DNA from: Pezicula radicicola
Taxonomy: Eukaryota > Ascomycota > Leotiomycetes > Helotiales > Dermateaceae
NCBI GenBank assembly: GCA_003008705.1
Contig: PDUO01000049.1
Span: forward strand, 248,001-312,000
DNA: 64,000 nucleotides
Direction: 5' to 3'
The translations under genes and the position numbers were made by a program. The notes under the pieces were generated by a model. That model was not told the origin of the DNA. It did no database searches and worked only from the letters and a program-made list of their open reading frames with translations. Of the stretch, positions 22,151 through 32,428 are shown piece by piece; positions within the stretch are counted from its first letter, which is position 1, and each line of letters opens with the position of its first letter.

Positions 22151-23884
22151 TCAATAAACATATCGAAAGTCTTTCTGCTGCCAATCAGTAAGATCCAGCA
22201 ATCCTTCATCTCCAACGGTTTCAACCCCATCCACCCCTCCCCCAACTTCAACAAGACCATACTTCCTATCCCGTCTCCGATTCTCCCACATCAAATACCC
22301 CTTTATAACATAAGGAAAAACAATCAACAAAACAAAACAAGAAATAGCAGCCGCAAAAGCAGAATGATATCCCGGAGCCTCCCTCGCTTTAAATAACTGA
22401 GGCCCCGCAATTTGACCCGCACTAGAAGCAATAAAGATCAAAGCACTAGCAGTTGTCTTTTTAGTAAATCCAGAATAATTACCACTTAGTAATGAATATG
22501 CCATGACGTAACTAACAGTATGTGTCTGTATAATATAATAAGCAGCTAATCTTCCCCCTTTATTCTCTTGTGGTAATGTAACGAGTAATGCAGCACCGAT
22601 AAGAGCTGGAATTTGTGAAATGGACATAACATGACACCGAACATTTTTAAAGTTTGACGTAAATGCTCCTCCAATAAGCAACGAAATGCACTGGATGATA
22701 CCCAATGGCATTTGTAGGATTGTAGTATTAAGAGCACTGAATCCGAACCCTTTAATAACGATATTCCCAAACGAAGCGACTCCACCAGATGGAATAGTAT
22801 TAAGTACCAACACACAAAATAACATGCTGGTTTTAGGATCGATCAGACATTCTCGAAATTGTTCCCATTTCCAAGTATGATTTATTATTCCGGTTCTATT
22901 ATGTCGGATTCTTTCTATGGCTTGTGCTCGTTCGTGTAGAGTTAACCATTTTGCATCCATGGGATTATTCGGGAGGTAGAATAGTAGTATAAGGCCTACA
23001 CATATCGTAATAGCTCCGAAGATGATGAAATACCATATCCAGTTTCCGACTCCTGGATAGGAGATATGGCCTATTCCGTAACCGATGAGACCACCTAGTA
23101 CTTGTCCGATTGCGTTGCTTATGAACCAGTAGCCTGCACGCGCTGGCTGTTCTTCGCGGGTCCACCATTGAGAAGTCACGATGATGAGGAAAGGCGAGAT
23201 TCCAGATTCGAAAACTCCGAGGAGGAAACGGGTGATTGCTAGGGTTGTGAAGGATCGTGTTGCGGCGGTACACATTAGGATACTGCCCCAGATGATTAGG
23301 GAGGTGGACATGAAGCGACCGATGGGGAAAATTTGGAGGAGGCGTGCTGTTATGGGTTGGAATACAAGGATGGCTGGTTGAGAAGTTAGTGGCAATGCAA
23401 TCATGAAGAATAGATGAGAAAATAAAGTGTTTCTAAACTCACCGAAATACGGGATTGAGTTACTGGCCCACGCATATTGGAAAGTGTCGATATGCTATTC
23501 TTGTTCAGTAAACCTTCTCAAAATTCATCTATTACTACTAACCTCGTCCTCCATGAGTCCAAAATTCGCACTATAGGCCATAGCTTGTTTATCCATAAAG
23601 CTTAAGGTATACATAGCAATGAGCTTGAAGGAAAAGTCAGCATTTTCCAATATTCATGAAAGTGGGATTCTGCGACTGCGAACCATTGGGAGAAGGACAT
23701 TATCAATTTTCCTTAACAATTTCTTGTTTTCCTCGGGAGTTTAGGGAGGAACTTGATGTTCATGGGCGAAGACAAGTGCATCGTCGATATCTCGTGTATT
23801 CTTCTCTTGAACTTGTCCATCATTAATTGAAGGAGGAGCTTGTGTTACCTCGGGATCACGCTTCTCCTGATCAGCGGTTGACAT
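22151..23884 (-). CDS. MFS anion:cation symporter (allantoate permease-like) with an in-frame stop in the N-terminal tail
   Basis: Four exons: 23884-23684, 23623-23543, 23494-23443 and 23373-22151 (518 codons plus stop). The apparent ATG at 23404 lies in intron 3. The tail word TPEENKKLLRKIDNVLLPM and then FMDKQAMAYSANFGL, YAWASNSIPYF, RFLLGVFESGISPF and YLPNNPMDAKWLT are typical of the Dal5/Tna1-like ACS family, which imports allantoate, nicotinate, pantothenate and similar acids across the plasma membrane. Codon 48 (23743-23741) is TAA, before the first membrane helix. Initiation at Met67, at the end of exon 1, would keep all helices, so the gene may be hypomorphic, rescued or dead. It lies tail-to-tail with a Zn2Cys6 gene and head-to-head with an oxygenase. 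Substrate not deducible. Confidence 0.8.
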
Positions 23885-24740
23885 GTTGAAGGCCTGGATA
23901 CCCGATAGAAAATCTGCAGAAATGGTTTTGGAAAGCGGTTGAGACGAGTAAATGAAGAGACAGAGATTATTTAAATCGAGTCCCGCAGTTTTGAAGACTG
24001 ATGTGGTATGATCTCTCCAAGTCCGTCAACGCATCTTAAACAATTGAAGAGTGGGTAGAAGAAATCACATTCCCGGGTCTTGGGTATGATTTCTTGATAA
24101 CATATCTCTCCCCCGCAATAATACGATATGGGGTTATCAAATCTTATCTAAGGACTCTTTCCACTTTACTGGTCGGATCTCGGCTCCTTACCGACTGATT
24201 GCGCATATCCGACTTTCATCTCGGCTAAGAGAAAGGGGGAAAGGTATCAACATTGACAAGAAATTTGGATGCGCCATTGATGTGTTGAAAACAATATACC
24301 GAGTAGAAAATCCCATGGTATTCTAAGTCTTTTTTGGATAGAAAATGGCATGACTGCTTTTGCCATAACCACGAACACATATCTCCGCGCTCGCTTCCTT
24401 GCCGAGTGGTGCTCGGTTAGAGACAGTGCAAAGGTGTGGTGCCGAGAACAATATTGAAGATAAGGACTAGATAATTCTCGGTTCGTCTTATCAAGAATAT
24501 TTACATGTGTTTGACTCGATATCTTTATCACTATCGAACGGGAAATCGGCAGCTAATATAGCCAGTCAAGCTTCAGTCCATCATAGGCTTCAAGTTCTTC
24601 TATTTATATTCTCGTATAACTTCTTTCTTTTTTGCATATGTAAAATCACAGAAGTCATTCCAAAACTTTCATCTTACTCCTTCTTTTCAAATCAAAAATG
24701 TCTATAACAACAACTCAGACTGAGGCTAACGAGCCTTAAT
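23885..24740. promoter_or_regulatory. Divergent promoter with clustered GATA sites and an upstream ORF
   Basis: Shared upstream region of the symporter (minus) and the oxygenase (plus). GATAA-type words (either strand) are seen at 24095-24100, 24134-24139, 24144-24149, 24458-24463, 24469-24474, 24488-24493 and 24525-24530: seven in about 440 bp, more than the one or two expected by chance. AreA/NIT2-type nitrogen regulators bind HGATAR, so control by nitrogen source is a reasonable inference. A 13-codon upstream ORF, 24698-24739, ends with TAA one base before the ATG at 24741. Confidence 0.45.
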
Positions 24741-26032
24741 ATGTCTACTTCTACTACGACGGCGAATGGGGCCACAAGCGGGAAGTTCTTACTGGGGCCG
24801 CGAAGAAGAAAACCTTCACCACGATTCCCATAATCGACATTAGCGGTATCTTCAGCCCCGACTTCTCAACTCGACTCAACATCGCAAAGGAGATAGCCGA
24901 CGCCTGCGAAAACTGTGGCTTCTTCTATCTAAAAAATCATGGGATTGATCAGAAATTGATTGATGACACTATCGATTCTAATCGTCGATATTTTGCGAAA
25001 CCTGAGGATGTGAAGATGAGGGAACATATCTATAAGAGTCGGACTTTGAGGGGGTATGAGCCGGTTCATGGAGCGAGATTGGATGCTGGTACTCCTCTTG
25101 GAGGTTTGACTTCCTGCTCTATTCTGCCTAAGTAACACATATTGATATTATAATAGATCGCAAGGAGTCATTTCTCTACAATTACGAGCCCGAAGAGGAC
25201 CCAATTGTTCCAATTCTCACTCCCGAGCAACGAGCCCTCTTCTCCGAGAATCTTTGGCCAGCAGACGATCCGGAGTTTAAGAAGGAGGCTTTCGCCTATC
25301 ATACAGCACTCATCACGCTTGCACGGAAAATGATGCAGATTTTTGCTCTTGGGCTAGGAGAGTCGGAGGACTATTTCGATCAATGGATCACAGCTCCTAA
25401 TACATCTTGCAAGAAGATCCGATACCCACCACAAGAGGTAGACAATACAGCTGAGACGGGTATCGGTGCACATACTGATTTCGTCTGTACGGATCCCAAT
25501 CTTTTCAAATTATTCCCATTTCAAGGTTCATGAATACTGATTCGAGGAATAACAGGTTTCACAACTCTATACCAAGACAACATAGGAGGACTAGACGTCC
25601 TAAACGCAAACGGAGAATGGATTCCCGCACCACCAATCCCAGGAACCTTCGTAATAAACATTGGGGATTTTCTGATGAGGATGTCAAACAACAAGTTTCT
25701 TTCTACGGTTCATCGTGTTAAGAATATTTCTGGGAAAGAGCGTTTCTCGATGCCGTTTTTCTTTTCGCTTAATATGGATGCTCCTGTTGCTGTAAGTTGT
25801 TTATTAAATTGATGATATCCTCGGTGATGAACTTATGGAATTAGGTCCTACCATCTTGTCAATCGGAAAGTAATCCGCCGAAGTATGAGACTACCACTGT
25901 TGCGCATGTATGTTTGAGCTTTCGATCATTTTCTTGACTAGATAATGCTGATTTTGGTAGTATTATAAAATGCGTCATGAGATGCAAAGGAAGAAGTTTC
26001 AGGCAAGGGCGAATGGGGAAGATGTTCTATAA
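24741..26032 (+). CDS. 2-oxoglutarate/Fe(II) oxygenase (isopenicillin N synthase-like), frameshifted near the start
   Basis: Exons 24741-25103, 25157-25486, 25556-25791, 25845-25907 and 25961-26032; all four introns are GT..AG and phase-consistent. The DIOX_N part (IPIIDISGIF, ACENCGFFYLKNHGID) precedes the double-stranded beta-helix with GIGAHTDFVC (HxD iron ligands). FTTLYQDNIGGLDVL follows directly across the third splice junction, then FVINIGDFLMRMSNNKFLST and VHRVKN (second His) and RFSMPFFFS (2OG-binding R.S). The ATG at 24741 opens a frame (MSTSTTTANGATSGKFLLG) that leaves the enzyme frame at the GGGG run 24794-24797; one more G would restore it. The alternative ATG at 24698 stops after 13 codons. 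So either an N-terminal frameshift mutation or a homopolymer assembly error. Such enzymes hydroxylate small molecules in the cytosol. Divergent from the symporter. Confidence 0.75.
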
Positions 26033-27945
26033 TTTTGTAATGGGGTAGTTAAAAATACGGAGCTTGAGATGAAGGACATGATATCTGACTATAACGGGAC
26101 CATTTCTTGGGCTGTTATGAGAAGCTCGTTTTCAAACCTTCATACCAGCATATACAAATAGGTTTTGTCTTTGCTAATCAATAAAACTTTCACATCTCCG
26201 GAGTTGCCCTGAGCTCAATTACCGAAAAATCTTTTGCCTCTATACAGTTCATCGTCTAAGCACATAACTTTATTCTTAGCAACTTCCGCCCCGTTCTTCG
26301 GTATCAGAACATTATAGTTTTTCCCACCAAGACAAGAGCGATCACTCCATGGTCTTGGCTGGTTCCAGTGCACTTGCGATCCTACACATCCTCGATTTTC
26401 TGTGCTATCATTCAACATATTCCGTAGATAACGAGGTACTTTGACTGGTTTACATAATGATTAAATGTAAGACCCGTACTACTCCGTGCTGCATGTACAG
26501 ATTTCATAGTGTAGGTGTTAGTTAAATTTAAGCAAAAAGAAATTCTTAGATAGAATTTAAGGGATTAAACCTCTACACTATGCTATATACCCGACCTACC
26601 TAAGTACCTAACAAACAGCACAAAAACTCCTATAAAACGCTTTAAGAAAAGCTATTCTTACTATACACTCTCTTGTTATTTAACACCAACCTTAAAATTT
26701 ACAAGTTTTATTTTATAAATCTCTTAATCTCTATACATCCTTAAGTATAGCATTATCTTCTAGCACAGCATTCAGAGTTAGCCTTATTACCTACGTAAGA
26801 CAGAATACCTCACGTATCAAATATATCCTATTCGTGTCTATTAAAAGCAAGAGCCCAAAGACCAAACCAAATTCAACCTCAACCCCAAACTATACCCAAA
26901 CACAGCAAGAGTACAAGAAACCTAGAGAATTTATCAATAGCCTAGAATCTACACAGCAGAAAAGGAACTTCCCAACCAGTCTCTATTAATAACAAGTAAT
27001 ATCAGAAATCACCTCATTTCCCCCCTTTATAAACACAAACAAACAAACAAACAAAAAAGACAAAGTAGAACCTTAGAAGACTACCAAGAAGTGTATTGCC
27101 CTATTAGTCTATATAACAGTAATACAATAGAAAAACCAATCGAGACAATAAACGATAAACCACTTAGACTAAAGGAAAAAAGAGAATTTATCTTCTTGTG
27201 TTATTACTATACATTCTCTTATCACCTAACACTAACCTCGAATCAATAAAACCCAAGTCCCTAATCTCTCCTCATATGTACAATACGACCTCAAAAAACA
27301 TATCATCCCCCTCTATCAGAACCACAGTCTACTAAACCCTAACCAAGATAGAATCCTTTCTAACCATATATCTTAAAGCTTAAGGAGCAATAGATCGTAT
27401 ATGTTCCCATTCTTTCTCTGTTGATTCAATCTAACGGGAAGGGGAAGTGTTGGGGTGTGGGGGACTTACTATAGTATTGAATTTTTAGGTAGGTAGGGTA
27501 GGTAAAGTAAAGGTATTTGGTGTTTGGTGTGCTGGACATATGGATTCCGGATGTTGGTTGAATTCGAGAAAAAGAAAAATTAACACTACATGGAATACCA
27601 AGTGCGATGAGTTCACATCAAATGCGATCACAGCAGACTGCCCTCGTATCAAGATGCAAACAAAACTCACCTCACTTTAGCGATTCACAGAGTTTGCAAC
27701 TCAACTGATCTCATTATGTTCGTGTATTTCTGTAATCTAAATACATATTCATCCAATCATCACAAATTAAATATTTACCAACCAGGTTATGTACAAGAAA
27801 GCCGATGCCCAGGATACCAAAAGGCCCATTGGTGTACCCAAGAACTCCGAATCCATATCCACAAGTATTACTCGGATAACTGTAATGGGCCCAATGAACC
27901 CCCCCTTGGACCCCAATCATTAACTTCATGGCTCGTCACAAAATC
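26033..27945. other. AT-rich gene-poor stretch with small repeats
   Basis: One 67-codon minus frame (26418-26215) is protein-like (QVHWNQPRPWSDRSCLGGKN) and may be a remnant of an unknown gene. It is weak. A foldback element is at 26505-26582. Two related segments near 26657-26693 and 27200-27238 share TTACTATACA(C/T)TCTCTT and the following bases, about 545 bp apart, perhaps remains of decayed repeats. Otherwise AT-rich with no genes. Confidence 0.4.
26505..26582. repeat. Small foldback (inverted-repeat) element
   Basis: CATAGTGTAG at 26505-26514 is perfectly inverted as CTACACTATG at 26573-26582. The next 15 or so bases on each side also pair partly (GTTAAATTTAAG against AATTTAAGGGATTAAAC). 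About 78 bp, non-coding, AT-rich inside. It could be a tiny MITE or an internal palindrome. Confidence 0.4.
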
Positions 27946-29562
27946 TCAACCCTGTTTCTGCTTCAGTTCGCCCACTGGTGTCCTAGGAGCATCACCTCCC
28001 AAAGTTCGTCCGTCCCTCCAGTTAAGCACAAACACCTCATCATAACCCCTCGCGCCTTCAATATCCTGGGTCCCTTCTCTGAAGTAAACCTGTCTCACGA
28101 TTCCACCCTTTCCAGTCGTAGCCCCGAGCTCATCAACGACCATCGAGTCGAGTAATTTGTATGATACCTTTTCCTTCTCGGAAAGCTTTTCACGGACTGG
28201 GGCGAGGGAGTGCAGAACATTGATCTCATCAACCCAGGTCTCTTCCATGGAGTCAAGGTCAATCTTGTCAGGGTTGACTCCAGGAAACATGCCCGCCACG
28301 CCAGCCTTTTGATCTCTGAGGTGTCCCTGGGGATATTTTACGACGGAAAACCCATTGGAGAGGACTATGTCGTCTGAGAAGGCCCAGCGTTGAAGAAAAC
28401 AGTTATCGCAGACGTCTGCCACGAGATGCATTTTTTCCATTTCCAACTTGTAGCCAGTTGCGCTTCCTTCTTTCCAGTGGTGTAGAGAGAGGATATCGCG
28501 ACCTGACTCGTAGAAGCCAGAAAGATCACCATGCATATCTACTTGATGAAGTTCAGGAATATGAGTTAATTTGGTTGGGGTGAAGCGGTAGATGCAGTCC
28601 ATTACGCTAATATCGCCTGCTGATGTGCGAAGTTGCTCTTTACACTCTTCAGTGTGGTTGTCGATTATCCTCGCCATAGGGACGGAGAGGAGAATCCCTG
28701 CGCCACCAAAGCCCATTAGACCATAGTGGTTCACAGCCCACCAATCTTCGGACAGGGAGCCAATGTACTGGGGTACTGTTGGGTCGTGTTTGGAGAGCAT
28801 GGTCTGTAGGTCGTACATAGACGGAAAGAAAGTATCGTCGTCTATGAGGGTGATCCATTGTGTTCTATGGTCTCGGTGTGCGTACATAACATTGACCAAA
28901 GAAAAATAACGCTGAGCGAATGAGTCGGACTTTTTGTTTTTGTCCCCTGTAATGGGGCGGACTGGGTGGAGGACAGTGGCATTGATGCCCAACAACCGCA
29001 TTTCCTTCTGAACAGCCGCCATGTCCTTCTCCTTCGCTGCCATCTCCTCACCATCTTTGCTGTCAATCACAATCGCATATAGCTGAGCACCAGTATTTGG
29101 GAGCCATCGAGCCAAATGTTTCGTAGTGTCCTTCAGTCTACCAATGGTTGTCTGCAGACCAAATATCATGTTCGACGCATCAACAGGCTCTCTGGGCCGC
29201 AAAGAGACGTCGAGAACAAGCGGGGGAGGGCAATGGTCTAAGCGCGTGACGAGAGATTCTGCGAGATCAATTTTGAGTACGTCCTTGAATAGAGGCTTTT
29301 CTATTGTTGTCACCGAAGGTCTTTGCGCTCCCGCAACTGGATTGGTAACGATGTCTCTCGAGGAGTACTTGATCGGGTAGGTGAATTGATAAGGCTCGAG
29401 CCATCCCATATGTTCGGTGCATCCTGGAGTTTCTTCCTCCTCCTCCTTCCCTAGAGGAAATGTTCCCAGCTTGGTCCCATCCTTGCCGTATCGCGCAACG
29501 AAGACGACGGCAAATACGATGCAGAGGAAGACAGCGAGTGTCAGCGGTCTGCGCCGGCCCAT
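27946..29562 (-). CDS. Type II membrane glycosyltransferase (GT31 / Fringe-like)
   Basis: One exon, 538 aa. The N-terminus MGRRRPLTLAVFLCIVFAVV is a short basic cytosolic tail followed by a signal anchor, as in Golgi glycosyltransferases. In the middle, RYFSLVNVMYAHRDHRTQWI leads into LIDDDTFFPSMYDLQTML, where DDD is the nucleotide-sugar/metal motif of GT31/Fringe-like enzymes. GSLSEDWWAVNHYGLMGFGG and GAGILLSVPMAR follow, matching the acceptor region of this fungal family (DUF604-like). Later H-x-D words (HQVDMHGDLSGFYES, LSLHHWKEGSATGY) are also family-like. Predicted job: sugar transfer in the secretory pathway, for protein or glycolipid decoration; the donor and acceptor are unknown. No lesion or intron seen. 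Confidence 0.87.
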   Translation of the reverse strand: MGRRRPLTLAVFLCIVFAVVFVARYGKDGTKLGTFPLGKEEEEETPGCTEHMGWLEPYQFTYPIKYSSRDIVTNPVAGAQRPSVTTIEKPLFKDVLKIDLAESLVTRLDHCPPPLVLDVSLRPREPVDASNMIFGLQTTIGRLKDTTKHLARWLPNTGAQLYAIVIDSKDGEEMAAKEKDMAAVQKEMRLLGINATVLHPVRPITGDKNKKSDSFAQRYFSLVNVMYAHRDHRTQWITLIDDDTFFPSMYDLQTMLSKHDPTVPQYIGSLSEDWWAVNHYGLMGFGGAGILLSVPMARIIDNHTEECKEQLRTSAGDISVMDCIYRFTPTKLTHIPELHQVDMHGDLSGFYESGRDILSLHHWKEGSATGYKLEMEKMHLVADVCDNCFLQRWAFSDDIVLSNGFSVVKYPQGHLRDQKAGVAGMFPGVNPDKIDLDSMEETWVDEINVLHSLAPVREKLSEKEKVSYKLLDSMVVDELGATTGKGGIVRQVYFREGTQDIEGARGYDEVFVLNWRDGRTLGGDAPRTPVGELKQKQG

Positions 29563-30658
29563 TGTCAGCCTACATAAAGTTATGAAGGTGTTGACGCATG
29601 CGGTTGGGAGCTCTCGAGGCCCAGTCGCAGCTGGTGGTTGGGTGGGATGAGGTGCAGGTGAAGACTTTCTAGACTGCGACCAAGTTCATAGTGCGCCACC
29701 GTAGCTGTTGGTTCAGGAATAGTTGCGCCTTATGTCGAGGGTGAGGTAGGAGCTTCGTACACACACACGTCGGTGGGAGGCTGAGAGCGTACAATGTTAC
29801 AATGTAGCGACCGTGAATGACCAATTAATGCTCGAGGTGGAGAGGAGAGAAGGCGAAGAGGAAGAGAAGAAGAGGTGGGGGAGGCATTTCAAGTAGTGCA
29901 GATGAGGTGGGAGGCCAACCAAGGGACCAAGAACTCATCACCGGCGACGCGTCTACATGGGGTTCTGATCTCCGCGCGGCGATAGACGCTTCCAGACACC
30001 ACGATATGGCAAATTGAGGCACGGCATGGCGATCGCTGGGGGATGAGATAAGGTAGGGTGGGTGGTAATGAATGAAGATATAAATGACACTGTGCCAGGG
30101 GTTGTGATGTGTAAGAGAAGGGGGTGGTTCGCATGGATCATCTTTTTCAGAGTTTCTCCCTTTTTGACAAATTACAGTACAGTAATTTACTTTTGCTGGC
30201 TGGTGTCAAGCCTCTTCCTCGTGCACTGTGCAGCAGCCAGCCTGCCTCGGCCCGCTGTAGCCACCCTTCCGTCCCCTGTACAGTAAAAGTACAGTGCAGT
30301 AAGTACAGTCCAGCATCTTGCAGCTGGCCAGCGTGGTGAGTTAAGTAATGAATTGAATTGTATTGAGTTTCTGTATCGTACTGAGTTCCCAAGTTGTTTT
30401 TAAGTTATTATTGAGTTGCTTTGAGTAATAACTGCATTATTGTTTTGGACTAACTGCGTTGTTTTGGGTAACTTGCAGTACTGAGGCGTACTGATGATGA
30501 TGGCTTTGAGCTTACCTTCGTTAATGCTTTGAATCGAACCACGCCACCTACCTCTAAATCTGCCAGCGTCTGATAGCTGCGAACACCTCTTTCAGCCTTC
30601 CGTCCACTGTCCAAAATAATAAGCCTAATACAACACGAGAAACACCTAAACCCCCGAA
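29563..30658. other. Divergent promoter region
   Basis: About 1.1 kb between head-to-head genes. The part near the glycosyltransferase is purine/pyrimidine-biased. About 30270-30320 has clustered TACAGT words (CTGTACAGTAAAAGTACAGT type), and 30320-30500 repeats GAGTT/TAACTGC words. No coding frame is supported. Confidence 0.45.
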
Positions 30659-32428
30659 TTGGGAATCTCGGTCAATACAGATGATATGAATCGCAATATC
30701 GAGACCCCATTGCAGCCTTCCCGACGCCCTTTACGAAACGACGAACAAGCAGCTCCCCCCACCCAAGGCACCGCAGCCTCGTCTCCCAGAGCTCTCGAGG
30801 CGTCTGAATACTTCATGCTCAACCCCTCACAGACCCATTCTCCCCACCAAGAAGAAGCCATGCCACCAACCGCTCAGCCAGCACATTCCTCCCCGCCTCC
30901 ATCCGAATCTCGAGAAGTGAAGAAGTGTTGGGTCTGCCAGCAGGATGAGACGGACGATACACCAGATAATTCAATATGGCGATCCCCATGTCCATGCTCT
31001 CTGCGAGCTCACGAGCGATGCCTTTTCGAATGGATCGCAGACACAGAGGCTCCGCGGCCAGGAGATGTAGCGTCATCTAAAACCCAGATTGTCTGCCCTC
31101 AGTGCAAGACCCCATACCGGATCACCCGCCCCAAGGACGTGATCGTGATGGTGACATCTGAAATTGAACGTGCTGCCAAGTTCATGATCCTCCCTACGGC
31201 CGCGAGTGCTGTTTTCGGCACCGTGTACTCCGGACTTCTGGTCTACGGAATCAACAGTCTGCAGTTGATTTTTGGTTATGAAGAGGCTGCACGCATTATG
31301 ACACCAGGCGAATTCAGCACAATCGCCGATACGTCATACCCGGTTCTGCGGAAGATAACTACTTTGACAAGCCAAGTCTTATGGAAGTTAAAAGTCTACA
31401 TAGATCCATTCTTTCCCATGGTAGAAGCTACCGCCAATTTGAAGGCATTCTTTGGCCTTCCTCTAATAGCCCCAACACTTCTCGTGTCCCGCGTAGGGCT
31501 GGCAGACGAATTAAGTTTGACTGTTCCGGTCATTGTAAGAACCCTTTCCCTCAGAGGCCGTAGCCATATCTAATATTGCGTAGTATCTTGTTGCCTTCAA
31601 TTCACGCATTAGGTCTCCACTTTGGCCCCCAAGAGCAGGAATGACTTTTGCGTTTATCCCCTTCCTCCGCTTAGCCTACAAGATACTCTATCAGCGTGTC
31701 TTTGCCGAGCTAGAGAATAAATGGGACAAGGCCGTCCAACGCCCCGTAAGTCAAATTACTCATTGTTCCCGAGTGGTCAAGTTACTCCAAATACATCTAG
31801 AACAAGTAGACTAACCCCAAGCTTCTGACTATAGCCACGCGAGGGTGAAACAGCTGAGGATATTGCCCTTGCCCAAGCCAACGATGATAATAACGATGAA
31901 GTCTTCATTGATATTGAGGTTCAAGTTCATGAGCATACGTCATCTGATGAGGAATCACAAGCCGGAGACGATGAACGTTTGGCACAAGATGAACCGTTAG
32001 AAGGAAGAAGAGCCGAAGTTGTAGCACGGATTGACGGAGATGAGCACAGAGAGCATATTCATGTTGACCATGAGCTCGCAGCTATTCTGAACGATGCCCA
32101 AGCACCCGATAATCAAAATCGACATCGGAGACACCAGCACCTGGGTGCTATCTCTACCTTCCAAATAGCCAGCACAACAATGGGCGCCTTGTTATTTCCC
32201 GCCGTCTCCTCAATTATGGGTGACCTCCTTAAGCTCACTCTGCCCACCCGTTGGGTATCTGGTCGTGCCAGTGCAAGTGGCATTTTGTCGCAGAAATGGG
32301 GCAGGAGCGTAGTTGGTGGATGCTTATTTGTGGTTTTGAAGGATGTCGTGGTGTTATACTGTAAGTGGAAGAACGCCCGCGACTTCGGAAAGAGGAAAAT
32401 TGTGGATTTCGTCGCCGACCGGAAGTAA
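30659..32428 (+). CDS. RING-CH (MARCH-type) membrane E3 ubiquitin ligase-like protein
   Basis: Exons 30659-31534, 31613-31745 and 31835-32428. The C4HC3 finger is C90, C93, C111, C113, H118, C121, C146, C149: KKCWVCQQDETDD, SPCPCSLRAHERCLFEWI, IVCPQCKTPY. RING-CH proteins sit in membranes and ubiquitinate membrane substrates. Hydrophobic parts follow (AASAVFGTVYSGLLVYGI; LWPPRAGMTFAFIPFLRLAY, a W-P-P word I recall from fungal homologues), then an acidic region and a final hydrophobic stretch (STTMGALLFPAVSSIMGDLL) with a basic tail. Exons 1 and 2 are each convincing, but the junction is out of phase by one base: exon 1 ends in phase 0 and exon 2 needs phase 2. So a small indel, an assembly error or an unrecognised splice site is present near 31530-31650. 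ATG at 30686 is an alternative start. Confidence 0.8.

Noticed and set aside
23374..23442. ATG at 23404 as start of the symporter
   Set aside because: It lies in intron 3; the upstream exons encode the first helix and tail of the family.
23720..23760. 21-bp intron removing the symporter TAA
   Set aside because: Far below the shortest introns in this window (about 47-50 bp) and lacking branch and canonical acceptor sites.
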